From Anaerolineaceae bacterium 4572_78 (GTDB lineage: Bacteria; Chloroflexota; Anaerolineae; 4572-78), in the NCBI GenBank assembly GCA_002084875.1, contig NBMH01000032.1:1-38742 (forward strand): a DNA stretch of 38,742 nucleotides. Reading direction: 5' to 3'. The position numbers and the translations under genes are program-made. Below, piece after piece: positions 7,301 through 15,543 of this stretch. Position 1 is the first letter of the stretch; every line of letters starts with the position of its first letter. The notes below the pieces were generated by a model. It was not told where the DNA came from. It made no database searches and was given only the letters and a program-made list of their open reading frames with translations.

Positions 7301-7628
7301 GATTAAGAAAGAAACAGCTTTTTCTTTGCGGTTTTTGGATAGAGTCGTGGTGAAAGGGCGGGAAACGCCGATTGAAATTTATGAGATATTAGATGGATTG
7401 CCAGAGGACGAGATGGCATTGAAATTGGAAACCAAGGATGATTTTGATTCGGGAGTTCAAGCATGGCAAGAACAGGATTTTGAATCTGGCAGGATTTATT
7501 TTGAGGAAGTGCTTAAGAAAAATCCACATGACAAGACATCTCAATTTTATATACAACGCATCGCTGACATGAATGGTGACGGTATGCATGCTGATTTTGA
7601 TGGCACGATGCAGATGACGGAGAAATGA
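4374..7628 (+). CDS. Membrane hybrid histidine kinase - receiver - class III adenylate cyclase, interrupted in frame by an IVS-like element
   Basis: 1084 residues. About six membrane helices (residues 28-195) are followed by a short coiled coil, an HisKA H-box with His229 (TSHELRTPLNG), HATPase_c (N-box ENRIQQILFNLVGN; DTGIGIP near 558; GTGLGLTV), a receiver with Asp721 (LDIMMP), and a class III cyclase domain. The cyclase has both metal aspartates (D833 in FTDIRSFT, D877 in FLGDGM), the adenine-selecting pair K873/D945, and the transition-state pair N948/R952, so it should make cAMP. A short TPR-like tail ends the protein. Between the N-box strand (GKIEI) and LAISVSDTGIGIP there are about 190 extra residues of low complexity, encoded by an inverted-repeat element that carries its own gene in another frame (5572-5937). 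Whether the full protein is made is unknown. The stop overlaps the next start (ATGA). Confidence 0.88.
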   Translation: MKKTEIQNSAIDVIQLQTQTHQNHKTSFLKYIAVGLVTLHGLALIVQILGENTPLYSYIFVGMVMGFYIGVIYLNNIGKTNLAIHILCIVFNVEFFLAFLINVFELKTDPASLTIIALMGCIMSLVVLVAGMLLGTYAIVGYSILNTLLIFVPLFTLFTFFYAMSYGFPIFFFMFLIAIISWLFQKTLNESNRNFTETVNHFIEILEEKNERLTYLDKLKDDFLANTSHELRTPLNGIIGIAQSLIDGATGEMSQAAKANLEMITISGRRLSNLVNDILDFSKLQHKDLALRAKPTHMRGLVDVVLTLSEPLLANKNIQLINSIPSDAPFVLADENRIQQILFNLVGNSIKFTEEGKIEIRSWESGVRGWGQESGGGNQGAGVSDVKSNHQIKLQGGKNLEIIQGVESLAKGNQFSDENLSSDKDISERRDVRIDFTDEEVSGVDSIQHRRRLGEREHTGIHPFSTDSPRLSDGIRNTVDNHRKTKLSIGTETESTHQSDSRNWKDAQRVNNKSQETGESIGNEQQVTSPQPQTPNSQPQPPNSQPLTPNFLAISVSDTGIGIPQDKFETIFDSFEQADGSTAREYGGTGLGLTVTKQLVELHGGQIWIESEIGQGATFTFTLPITDEKPAESESQSHEIIGTIESRSTDEMSVQDRQEIRSMRVVEGQYKVLIVDDEPINLQVLNNYLTLANYHVTEALSGMEALKFLSNGRQFDIIILDIMMPKMSGYEVCKKLREMYHPHKLPVLMLTAKNRSSDLVAGFNSGANDYLVKPFSKDELLSRIKTHLHLAKINQSFGRFVPLEYLEFMNKESIMDVKLGDHVAKEMAIMFTDIRSFTTMSETMTPQENFDFINAYLQRVSPVIRDMNGIIIKFLGDGMMAVFPDGVDSAVWAGISKVKQIELYNMSRQRNGYQPIHVGIGIHFGHMMVGMVGEENRMQGDAFSDNVNLTSRIEGLTKHYGVNIIVSGEVIAELQQIKKETAFSLRFLDRVVVKGRETPIEIYEILDGLPEDEMALKLETKDDFDSGVQAWQEQDFESGRIYFEEVLKKNPHDKTSQFYIQRIADMNGDGMHADFDGTMQMTEK
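5557..5563 (+). promoter_or_regulatory. Strong ribosome binding site for the nested gene
   Basis: AAGGAGG, eight bases before the TTG start at 5572. A near-perfect Shine-Dalgarno inside the coding sequence of the kinase supports real translation of the nested frame. Confidence 0.75.
5572..5937 (+). CDS. Four-helix-bundle protein of the 23S rRNA intervening-sequence (S23/IVP, Avd-like) family, nested in a kinase gene
   Basis: 121 residues, the normal family length, and intact. It shows the family hallmarks in order: F-K-E-L-K-V-W-Q-K-A (residues 4-13), TKIFPKEEMYGLTSQMRRSA (about 24-43), SIPSNIAEGWGRGSTREYIH (about 45-64), and FLQIARGSLTELETQL. The start is TTG, fixed by the AAGGAGG at 5557-5563. 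It lies in the +1 frame relative to the host kinase, which is also open over the whole length. Family members are encoded in 23S rRNA intervening sequences (Leptospira, Coxiella), and the related Avd protein works with diversity-generating reverse transcriptases. Their general function is unsettled; nucleic-acid binding is likely. No reverse transcriptase or variable repeat is present here. Confidence 0.9.
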   Translation: MKSFKELKVWQKAINLVTKIYQVTKIFPKEEMYGLTSQMRRSAVSIPSNIAEGWGRGSTREYIHFLQIARGSLTELETQLIITGKLNYLSVQKLNLLTNQIQEIGRMLNGLITSLRKQESQ

Positions 7629-8587
7629 AAATGGAATTTAACTCTATGGAAATGACACTATACGAAAACATGTTGCTTGATGTGCATAGCTATATTGACA
7701 GCCTTGCCATGCCGCTACGCTCATTCTGTTATGATTATGTCAATAAGTTAAGCCACAGAAAAATTGTCAAAACATTGTCCCTACTCCCCTATTTTTTTCA
7801 TGATTTAATGCCCGTTGATAAATCAATACTCCATGCCTTAATCACAGCACAATTTTATACCTGTTGGTATTATCATGTGCAGGATGAGTTACTTGATGAA
7901 CAGACAAGTGCTACGGCTATTTTGGGGGGGCATTTGGCATTGTTAAAAAATGTAGCGATTTATGATGATTTGGGAATAACCGTTGCTCCTGCATGGCAAG
8001 CGATGCAAGCATTAATGCAAACATCGGCTGAAGCTTACGCCATCGAAATGGAAAACCGTTTTCAGTCCATACAAGAACTTGCCATGACAAATTTAGAACC
8101 ATTCACTCTTGAATTTGCTGGCAATCGCCTGATTGTATTTCAATTAAGTACAGTTGCTCAGGGACATTTAGCAGATTTATCTCATGATAGCACATTAACT
8201 CAACATGCCATGCAAGCCTTACGCTTATATCTAACCACCCGTCAAATCGGCGATGATGCGGGTGATTGGTTGGAGGATTTACAAGTAGGACAATTGAATT
8301 ATGCTAATGCGTTGTTATTAACACGGTTTTATAATTACTATCAAGAACCGTTTGACATAGACCGTTTAGCGGGGTATCAATTGAGTGATGAAACATTTTG
8401 GCAACAAATTGAAGAAACAATGGAAACGCTGATTCAACAAAGTTTAGCATGTCTCGCTCCACATGGCAAAATGCGTTTTCAAACACGTCTCATTGAACCG
8501 CTTTTGACTACAAGTAAAATAACATGGCAAAACCTGCGTGACAATCGAGCAGGTTTACAGCAATTATTTGGTATATCAAAGGAATAA
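7625..8587 (+). CDS. Class I isoprenoid-synthase-like protein
   Basis: 320 residues, predicted all-helical. Two Asp-rich motifs sit where trans-prenyltransferases and class I terpene synthases bind Mg-diphosphate: D87-E-L-L-D91 (WYYHVQDELLDE) and R206-QIGDDAGDWLEDL (D210, D211, D214, E217, D218). The spacing (about 120 residues) fits the fold. The first motif is D-E-x-x-D rather than D-D-x-x-D, so activity may differ from ordinary prenyl synthases; a terpene cyclase-like or diverged role is possible. The start ATG overlaps the stop of the kinase-cyclase gene, and a methyltransferase follows by 2 nt, so all three are probably co-translated. Product and substrate are unknown. Confidence 0.65.
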   Translation: MKMEFNSMEMTLYENMLLDVHSYIDSLAMPLRSFCYDYVNKLSHRKIVKTLSLLPYFFHDLMPVDKSILHALITAQFYTCWYYHVQDELLDEQTSATAILGGHLALLKNVAIYDDLGITVAPAWQAMQALMQTSAEAYAIEMENRFQSIQELAMTNLEPFTLEFAGNRLIVFQLSTVAQGHLADLSHDSTLTQHAMQALRLYLTTRQIGDDAGDWLEDLQVGQLNYANALLLTRFYNYYQEPFDIDRLAGYQLSDETFWQQIEETMETLIQQSLACLAPHGKMRFQTRLIEPLLTTSKITWQNLRDNRAGLQQLFGISKE

Positions 8588-8589
8588 AA

Positions 8590-9447
8590 ATGAACAATAC
8601 ATCATTACCATTTGACAGTCTGCGTCCATTCAAAAACAAGCCCGAAGATTTCAGTCCACGTGATACCTTGCCTTGGGAACTAATAGCAACTAATTTATTA
8701 CAATGTGGTTCACCTGATACCATTCTTTACTGCATAAGTCCTCCCGCAGTTGTGGAAGCAATTATCGATTGGATTGTGGAACATCTAACATTAGCACCTC
8801 AAGCTAAAATCTTAGATATTGGCTGTGGTACAGGCACATACAGTCATCGGCTTGCCCAGCATGGCTATCATGTAACGGGCATTGACATCGCCCAATCATT
8901 TTTAGACCATGCCCAGGCTCAAGCAAAAAAAGATGGACTAGATATTACGTATCGTAATCTTTCTATGTTTGACATGGATTTTGAATCCGAATTTGATTTG
9001 ATTCTGCTAATAAATACTATCACCAAACGTTGGGAATTAGCGGACATGCCTCCGTTTCTGGCACAATTAAAACAAGCCTTAAAACCATGTGGGCAAGTGA
9101 TTGCCGAGTTTAATGTCATGTATCCTGATTTTGACCGTACTCAAGCTACACTTAATGAACATTTGCTTTTCTTAAAGGAGTCAGTTTGGGATACGAACAT
9201 GCATGCTTGGCTGTTGCGAGATTTAACTTTTCCTGAAACAAGAGAACGGGTCAACCATCACTTGATTCTAAAGCAAGATGACAAACCGAAAGAGTATTGG
9301 TCACGTTTCAGTTTGCATGACCCACAGGAATTAGAGCAGGTTTTTGAGGCAAGTGGCTTTACCGTAAAGAAACGGATTGGCAAAGAGATATTAGCTTCGG
9401 ATGTACATGATGTCAACTATTTTTTTATGTTATGGGGGACACTATAG
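8590..9447 (+). CDS. Class I SAM-dependent methyltransferase
   Basis: 285 residues. The Rossmann-type SAM site has motif I LDIGCGTGTYS (D76-G82), the acidic end of strand 2 (GIDIAQ, Asp99), and motif post-II DLILLINTITKRWEL. The target is not identifiable from sequence. The adjacent isoprenoid-synthase-like gene (2 nt upstream) suggests methylation of a small lipid or terpenoid, which is inference only. A ribosome binding site (AAAGGAAT) overlaps the end of the previous gene. The gene is intact and ends next to a copy of the 50-bp dispersed element, in a convergent arrangement with the GNAT gene. Confidence 0.85.
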   Translation: MNNTSLPFDSLRPFKNKPEDFSPRDTLPWELIATNLLQCGSPDTILYCISPPAVVEAIIDWIVEHLTLAPQAKILDIGCGTGTYSHRLAQHGYHVTGIDIAQSFLDHAQAQAKKDGLDITYRNLSMFDMDFESEFDLILLINTITKRWELADMPPFLAQLKQALKPCGQVIAEFNVMYPDFDRTQATLNEHLLFLKESVWDTNMHAWLLRDLTFPETRERVNHHLILKQDDKPKEYWSRFSLHDPQELEQVFEASGFTVKKRIGKEILASDVHDVNYFFMLWGTL

Positions 9448-9473
9448 TTCTGTTCAATCATGTGGTTGCATAA

Positions 9474-9523
9474 TGGAGCCAAAAAGCTTGCTTTTTCATG
9501 TCAAAGCAAGCTTTGACCCTCCA
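9474..9523. repeat. 50-bp dispersed element, copy 1
   Basis: Ends TGGAG...CTCCA, with two internal palindromes: AAAAGCTTGCTTTT-type near one end and GTCAAAGCAAGCTTTGAC near the other. The similarity to copy 3 (25625-25676) continues on both sides, together roughly 100 bp, through TTATCTTGTCAAAAAATAGC. It lies between convergent genes. Confidence 0.9.
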
Positions 9524-9546
9524 ATTTATCTTGTCAAAAAATAGCA

Positions 9547-9990
9547 TTAAACACCCCTCCCCATGATATAATGCAACCCAATGCCCGGAATTTCAAAGGC
9601 ATCACCATGTACTTCAAATCCCAAGCGTTGATAAAATGACATGGCACCGCCACGAGCATTACACCAAATAAGCAAGCCATTTTGTTTAGCTATGTAAGCT
9701 AAGCAGGCATGTAATAATGCTTTACCATATCCCTTTCGTTGAACATGATGCAAAACTGCCATACCTCGCAATCTCCATGATTTAGGTTCGGGTTTGTATG
9801 GTGCATTTTCGAGATAGACCGAAGCAATACCAACCAATTCATCATCTAAAAATGCCCCGACATGATATGTCTTTTCATTATCATCACCATGATAGTCAAG
9901 TTCTGAAATAGCTTGATGAGGACGTAACATAATTTGTCGAAGTGGACGAGTTTCTTCGGCGGTTATGGAACGAATGATGATTTGAGTCAT
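9547..9990 (-). CDS. GNAT-family N-acetyltransferase
   Basis: 147 residues. The GNAT core is visible: LVGIASVYLENAP (strands 2-3), RLRGMAVLHHVQRKGYGKAL with the R/Q-x-x-G-x-G/A acetyl-CoA loop (QRKGYGKALL), and GAMSFYQRLGFEVHGD at the C-terminus. It should transfer an acetyl group from acetyl-CoA to an unknown amine. The ATG at 9990 is preceded by AAGGGAA. It stands alone on the minus strand. The gene is intact. Confidence 0.9.
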   Translation of the reverse strand: MTQIIIRSITAEETRPLRQIMLRPHQAISELDYHGDDNEKTYHVGAFLDDELVGIASVYLENAPYKPEPKSWRLRGMAVLHHVQRKGYGKALLHACLAYIAKQNGLLIWCNARGGAMSFYQRLGFEVHGDAFEIPGIGLHYIMGRGV

Positions 9991-10106
9991 TTTGAATTCC
10001 CTTTATGATAAAATCCTAAACTACAATTTTAGGACTACCGTACAACTTCAATTATAATTGGTAATCTTAAATTTGGCAAAGATGTATTTTGATTCTGAAC
10101 ATTCAT

Positions 10107-10112
10107 AGGAGG
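10107..10112 (+). promoter_or_regulatory. Ribosome binding site fixing a TTG start
   Basis: AGGAGG, seven bases before TTG at 10120. There is no ATG at this position, and the next in-frame ATG is several codons into the first membrane helix. Confidence 0.7.
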
Positions 10113-10119
10113 ACACATT

Positions 10120-11925
10120 TTGACTGCTCTATCAGATATAACATTGTGGTTTACGATGGGTACAATATTACTAACCTGGCTTGATTTGGGATTAATCTTT
10201 ATCGGCATTGGTTTGTTGGTTCGACAAACATACAAATTATCATCCTTAAAAGCGAAAGATTATATCATGGCGTTTTGGGTGGGATGGTCAATCACGTTAT
10301 TAATTTTGTCTTTATGGCACTTCATGTTTCGTATTGACTGGCGAATTTTCCTCATTGTTCATGTGATTGGCATTATTGGTTTATTCAGAAATCGGCAAAG
10401 CATAAAGCAGTTTGTCAGCAAACCATGCTCCTATAAATTGCCTTTTGCAATCGCCATGATTTTAACCGCAATCTTATTATCAAATCGTGCTATCCTCCCA
10501 CCACGTGTCGGAGATAGCGGTTTGTATCATCTTTCTGCGATACAATGGGCAACAACCTATCCACTTGTTGCAGGCTTGGCAAATTTTAGTATCCCACTCG
10601 GTTTCAATTGTCCTTATTTTTGGTATGTGTCAATGTTAGATGTGGGATTTTGGACGCACCGTTCTACGCATATCGCCAATGGCATTTTATTATTGGTGTT
10701 ATTCGGTCAGATTTACATCAGCGTATTCAAATTAGCATATCGCTCATTTCAACCTCATGTGAAATATTATCACTTTTTTTTGTTCTTATTTTTAATTCCT
10801 ACTGTACAAAGTGTTTTTGATGTCAACTTTTCTAGCCCTACCAATGATTTCCCAATTTTTATTATTGGGATTGTGTTCGCCTCCGAATTTCTATATTTTC
10901 TTTTGAGTTTTAAGCATCCCACTGCTGAAATGGAGTATCTAATAGTTTGTTCCGTTTTACTTGCATTAACGGGAATAATCATTAAATTGGTTTTTGTGGT
11001 TATTGGTGCAACAACTATTGGGATTATGTTAAGCATGTATTTTATGGCATTAGAATCAGTGCAGATGAAAAAATTGCCCTTGTGGCTCGTGAGTATTATC
11101 GGAATAATCTTAGGTCAATGGCTAATCGGTAATATCATGTTGAGTGGTTATGCATTGTTTCCGAGTACCTTTATTGCGTTTCCAGTTGCATGGCAAACAC
11201 CGCCTGATTTATTAACCGAATATATGCTTTCAACCCGTGCTTGGGCAAAAACGCAAACGGTTGATTGGGAAATTGTTCTGTCAAATTCAGATTGGTTCAT
11301 ACCTTGGCTAAAGAAAAACATACGTAAATTTGAATTGATGATTCCTGTTACACTAACCACAATATTTTTATTGATGACATGTTACACAATACTTATAAAA
11401 ATATTATCAAAAGAATTTTCATTAAAGAGTTTTGCGAGGCAACTACAAGGAATCGCCCCTACATGTGAAAAATATTGGTTATTCTTTTTGCCTCAAATTT
11501 TTTCGTTAATCCTATGGTTTATCATTGCCCCAAATTTGCGGTATGTTGGTGCTAGTCTTTGGGTATTTAGTATTGGATGTAACATTATTTTTCTTCACAT
11601 GCTTCATAATGGCAATGTACAGTATTCCTTGAAGGTAGAACACGTTCAATATTTTTTCGTGATTTTAACAACGATTTTATCTATTTGGAGTGTATTGCCA
11701 CAAACAATTATCTTAGCGGGAGAAGATGATGGTTTTTATCCTACAAAAAAAGTTGAGTTAACATCATTTGCTACAAACTCTGGTTTAATGCTTTATGTGC
11801 CTTGTGATGACAAAAATTCGTGTTGGGATGCTCCACTTTTATGTACATCTTATCCTCAAGTTGGTTTACAATTACGAGAACCGCATAATTTAGCAAAAGG
11901 TTTTGTTATTAGGTATGAATATTAA
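10120..11925 (+). CDS. Large multi-pass membrane protein, LIC_10190-like
   Basis: 601 residues with about 11-13 hydrophobic helices across the whole length and a short soluble tail. The segment RVGDSGLYHLSAIQWATTYP followed by LVAGLANFSIPLGFN (about residues 130-165) recalls the D-x-G-L-Y-H...W...P-x-V-x-G-L-x-N pattern of the LIC_10190 family. That family is thought to relate to GT-C-type glycosyltransferases, which use lipid-linked sugars and an acidic residue in the first large loop. The function is unproven. Start TTG is chosen from the perfect AGGAGG seven bases upstream. The gene stands alone between a divergent GNAT gene and a 377-bp gap. GC content looks slightly lower than its neighbours. 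Confidence 0.6.
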   Translation: MTALSDITLWFTMGTILLTWLDLGLIFIGIGLLVRQTYKLSSLKAKDYIMAFWVGWSITLLILSLWHFMFRIDWRIFLIVHVIGIIGLFRNRQSIKQFVSKPCSYKLPFAIAMILTAILLSNRAILPPRVGDSGLYHLSAIQWATTYPLVAGLANFSIPLGFNCPYFWYVSMLDVGFWTHRSTHIANGILLLVLFGQIYISVFKLAYRSFQPHVKYYHFFLFLFLIPTVQSVFDVNFSSPTNDFPIFIIGIVFASEFLYFLLSFKHPTAEMEYLIVCSVLLALTGIIIKLVFVVIGATTIGIMLSMYFMALESVQMKKLPLWLVSIIGIILGQWLIGNIMLSGYALFPSTFIAFPVAWQTPPDLLTEYMLSTRAWAKTQTVDWEIVLSNSDWFIPWLKKNIRKFELMIPVTLTTIFLLMTCYTILIKILSKEFSLKSFARQLQGIAPTCEKYWLFFLPQIFSLILWFIIAPNLRYVGASLWVFSIGCNIIFLHMLHNGNVQYSLKVEHVQYFFVILTTILSIWSVLPQTIILAGEDDGFYPTKKVELTSFATNSGLMLYVPCDDKNSCWDAPLLCTSYPQVGLQLREPHNLAKGFVIRYEY

Positions 11926-12302
11926 AGTAATGGTGCGATTCCAGAGACAAAGTGTTCTCTTTTTGTAATGGTCAGAAAGATGCAAAACAATATATGACAT
12001 CAAAGCATAGGACACATAAATTATGAAATAGCGTTGTGGTAAACGCATAAATTCGTTGTGCCAAAGATTCGTTGTCATATCGGATTGTATTACATGTTGT
12101 TGACCACTACACAAAGTGTTCTCTTTTCGGCAAGAAGTATTTATGATTTGCCTTCAGTTACAGGTTTAATAAATTTCTAATATAGAATTGGTATAATTTT
12201 AACAAAAAATAAGTATAATATTAATGTTGGATAAAACAAGGAATGTAATGGATAAAGCTATTGCACTCCTCACTTACATGTAAGCAAAAGGAAATTATTA
12301 TC
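11926..12302. other. Non-coding gap with a 17-bp direct repeat
   Basis: 377 bp. ACAAAGTGTTCTCTTTT occurs twice in the same orientation (11947-11963 and 12111-12127), 164 bp apart. The span between them is open on the minus strand (11890-12114), but I recognise no family in it. Two TATAAT hexamers (12192-12197 and 12214-12219) lie upstream of clpC without a good -35 match. Confidence 0.45.
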
Positions 12303-14549
12303 ATGATGCGATTTGACCGTTTTACCGAGCGTGCTCAGGATGCCGCCATGCGGGCTTATGAAATTTTGCAGCGGTACAACCATGCTCAAGCTGATACGGA
12401 ACATCTTTTTTTATCACTTATAGAGCAACCAGATGGTTCTGTACCAGAAATATTAAAAAAGTTAGGTATTATTAGTGAGGATGTTCGCGAACGACTGGAT
12501 GATGCACTGCTTCGTGTGCCTAAAGTGAGTAGCATGCCAAATATGTCGGTGGGACAAGTCTATATCACTCCCCGCTTAAAACGCGTTCTTGACTATGCCC
12601 AAAAAGAGGCAACTCGGTTGGGGGATAAATATGTCTCAACTGAACATCTTTTTTTAGGTATCATTAGTGAAAAAGGAACACCGACTGCTCAAATCTTAAA
12701 GAAGTTTAATATTAGACTGAAAGTAAATTAGACCCAGTGGTTGGTCGGAACCAGGAAATTTTACGGGTCTTACAGGTTCTGACACGTCGCACTAAAAACA
12801 ATCCTGTTTTAATTGGCGAAGCAGGAGTTGGCAAAACTGCGATAGTGGAAGGGTTGGCTCAAAAAATTGTCAATGATGATGTCCCCGAAATTTTAATGAA
12901 TAAACGTGTGCTTAGTCTTGACTTAGGTTCGATGATTGCTGGCTCTCGCTTTCGAGGTGAATTCGAAGAACGCTTAAAGCTTACCTTAGATGAGATTATT
13001 CGTTCCGAAGGGGAAATTATCCTTTTCATTGACGAACTGCATACCGTTGTGGGAGCAGGAGCGGCTCAAGGTGCAATGGATGCTAGTAATATGATGAAGC
13101 CTGCTTTGGCTCGTGGTGAACTTCAGTGTATTGGAGCCACCACATTAAACGAATACAAAAAATACATTGAACGTGATGCCGCTTTAGAACGCCGATTTGC
13201 CTCTGTATTTGTGGATGAGCCTACCGTCGAAGAAACCATCGAAATGCTAAAAGGTATTAAAGGGCGTTATGAAGCTCATCACAATCTCGTTTACGCTCCT
13301 GCAACATTGGAAGCCGCCGCTCGATTATCTGACCGCTATGTAACCGAAAGGCGTTTACCTGATAAGGCAATTGATTTGCTTGATGAAGCGGCTGCTAAGC
13401 TTCGCATTGCTATCTACTCTATGCCTCCTGAACTCAAAACAAAAAAGAAACAGCTCAATCAAATTCAAAAGGATGAATCCGAAGCGGCTCAAAATCAAGA
13501 TTGGGAAAAAGCGGCTCAACTGAAAGCAGAACGACTACGGCTACAATCTGTTTTTGAAATAGAGCATGAGGCTTGGTTGAAATCTAAGAACTTAGACGAG
13601 ATAGTCGAGATGAGCGACATCGCTGAAGTGATTGCTATGTGGACAGGGATTCCTGTAGCAAACGTTTTGGAAGCCGAAGCAGATAAATTGCTCAATATGG
13701 AAGAGCGTCTGCATGAGCGAATTATCGGACAAGATGAAGCTATCATGGCAGTGTCCGATGCCATTCGGCGAGCAAGGTCAGGTTTAAAAGACCCAAAACG
13801 TCCTATGGGCAGTTTTCTATTTTTAGGAAGTTCGGGGGTCGGCAAGACCGAATTGGCAAAGGCACTTGCATGGTTTTTGTTCGATGATGAGGAAGCTCTT
13901 TTACGAATTGACATGAGCGAATATCGTGAGGGACATACTGTCAGTCGTTTGTTTGGGGCTCCACCTGGTTATGTTGGCTACGATGAAGGAGGTCAATTAA
14001 GTGAGGCTGTTCTTTGGAGGATGGGCGTATGACCGATGGACAAGGACGCGTCATTGATTTTCGTAATACAGTAATTATCATGACCAGTAATATCGGAACT
14101 GCTTTTGGTGCGAAAGGTGGTACTCTTGGATTTCGCTATCGAGGCGATTTGGGAACGTTTGATGATAAGAAAATTAAGGGTGACATTCAATTATCATCTT
14201 CCATATCATGACCAAAGAACAGGTAATTGAAATTGTTGATTTGCAAATGCAAGAAATTATCAACCGCCTTTCTGAAAATGGAATTACGATTAAATTAACC
14301 GACACCGCTCGTACATGGCTCGGTGAGGAAGGCTATGACCCTGCATTTGGGGCAAGACCATTACGCCGTACCTTGCAAAAACAAATCGAGTCCCCCATGT
14401 CTGTCAGGATATTGCAACGCGAGTTTAAAATTGGTGATACGGTTGAGATTAATTATGACGAGGAAATAGGTTTGACCTTCACATGCGTGGATGAGGACTC
14501 TGAGTTAATTATCAGTTTGGATATTCCACAAGACATTGAAATTGAGTAA
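12303..14549 (+). pseudogene. clpC: ClpC/ClpB-type AAA+ unfoldase, broken by three internal deletions
   Basis: Four pieces of one Hsp100 protein lie in order. (a) 12303-12720: the double Clp-N domain, from MMRFDRFTERAQDAA to ILKKFNI. (b) 12730-14010: D1 with Walker A GEAGVGKT and Walker B LFIDELH, the UVR-like middle domain, and D2 Walker [10 protein letters not shown] up to GGQLSEAV. (c) 14014-14180: [20 protein letters not shown] to NIGT and a loop. (d) about 14190-14549: [15 protein letters not shown] and the D2-small domain ending at 14549. Each junction lacks conserved sequence and changes frame: the N-domain/D1 linker (roughly 45 residues), the D2 Walker B segment with its DEIEKAH motif (roughly 30), and the D2 FRPEFLNRID segment (roughly 20). 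Loss of D2 Walker B rules out a normal chaperone even with frameshifting. Apart from these points no stop codon interrupts it. Confidence 0.88.
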
Positions 14550-14563
14550 AACCAGGAGATATT

Positions 14564-15388
14564 ATGTCAACACCATTTCCAGGCATGGATCCATATTTAG
14601 AAGCAGGACATATTTGGAAACAAGTTCACAGTGATTTGATTAGTGCTGTACGCCAATATTTAGTTCCCATTCTACGTCCACATTATCGGGTGTCTATTGA
14701 AGAAATGACCTATTTATCGGTCTTACCCCCAAAAGAAAGACGGGGTGGAGAACCTGATGTTTTAATGATAAATCCCCATAGAAAAAGAAATTGGGATGGT
14801 CATGGCATGCCGACAGGTACTCAAACTGTTCCTATAGCAACAGCCACTGAGGTCGCTTCGCCAAAAGTCAAATCCGTCCATGTAAAATTGCTATTTCCAA
14901 AAAAGGTAAAACATAAATATTTGGAAATTCAAAAAGCAAATAATGGTGAAGTGATAACTGTTATTGAAATCATATCGCCAAGTAACAAAATTAGTAAAGG
15001 TCGTCGGGTATACAGAAAAAAGCGGCTCAAAATTTTGGATAGCTTGACCAGTTTGATAGAGATTGATTTAATCCGTCGTGGCAAGCCACATACAATGGAC
15101 ACTAAAAAGAAAAGTGATTATCGCATTATCATTAGCCGATTTGATGACCGCCCAATGGCAGAGGCATATTTGTTTGGCATGCGGGATACTATTCCCGATG
15201 TACCTATCCCCTTGCAAGAAAATGAACCCAAGCCACTTTTGCCGCTCAATCAGATTATTCATACCCTGTATGATAATTGTGGTTATGACATGTTTATTGA
15301 TTATTCCAAATCGCCACCATTACCATCATTATCAGAAGAAGATATCACATGGGTAAAATATGAAGTATTACAGCGAATTAAGAAATAG
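14564..15388 (+). CDS. DUF4058 family protein
   Basis: 274 residues with the family signature at the N-terminus (MSTPFPGMDPYLE) followed by W-x-x-V-H-x-D-L (IWKQVHSDL) and the central HVKLLFPKK...KYLEIQKANNGEVITVIEIISPSNK block. DUF4058 proteins are soluble, occur mostly in Cyanobacteria, Planctomycetes and Chloroflexi, and have no assigned function. The V-I-E-x-x-S-P-x-N-K core recalls a nuclease-like fold, but I would not claim activity. It starts 14 nt after the broken clpC behind AGGAGA. The gene is intact. Confidence 0.88.
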   Translation: MSTPFPGMDPYLEAGHIWKQVHSDLISAVRQYLVPILRPHYRVSIEEMTYLSVLPPKERRGGEPDVLMINPHRKRNWDGHGMPTGTQTVPIATATEVASPKVKSVHVKLLFPKKVKHKYLEIQKANNGEVITVIEIISPSNKISKGRRVYRKKRLKILDSLTSLIEIDLIRRGKPHTMDTKKKSDYRIIISRFDDRPMAEAYLFGMRDTIPDVPIPLQENEPKPLLPLNQIIHTLYDNCGYDMFIDYSKSPPLPSLSEEDITWVKYEVLQRIKK

Positions 15389-15408
15389 TTGAAGGAAACC
15401 ACACCTGC

Positions 15409-15436
15409 TTGACAAAACACAAAAAAAGACCATAAT
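15409..15436 (+). promoter_or_regulatory. Probable sigma70-type promoter of the kinase/phosphatase gene
   Basis: TTGACA (15409-15414), a 16-nt spacer and CATAAT (15431-15436), about 100 bp before the start codon. The leader contains short inverted stretches (TCGGAC/GTCCGA at about 15468-15526) that could fold. An AGGAGG lies at 15534-15539, only four bases from the ATG. Confidence 0.55.
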
Positions 15437-15543
15437 CTGTTTTATGGCTCGTTTATCTTTATCCCTGTTCGGACAAGTCAAAATTAGACTTGATAACAAA
15501 ATAGTTCCTGTTTTGAACAGTCCGAGATAAAATAGGAGGTATA

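Noticed and set aside
11890-12114. Minus-strand 74-codon frame before clpC
   Set aside because: Hydrophobic fragment without a ribosome binding site; it overlaps the end of the membrane-protein gene and matches no family I know. Kept only as a comment on the 17-bp repeat.
12303-14549. Programmed frameshifting in clpC
   Set aside because: Conserved coding segments are missing at each junction, so frameshifting alone could not restore the protein, and no slippery sequence with a stimulating structure is evident.
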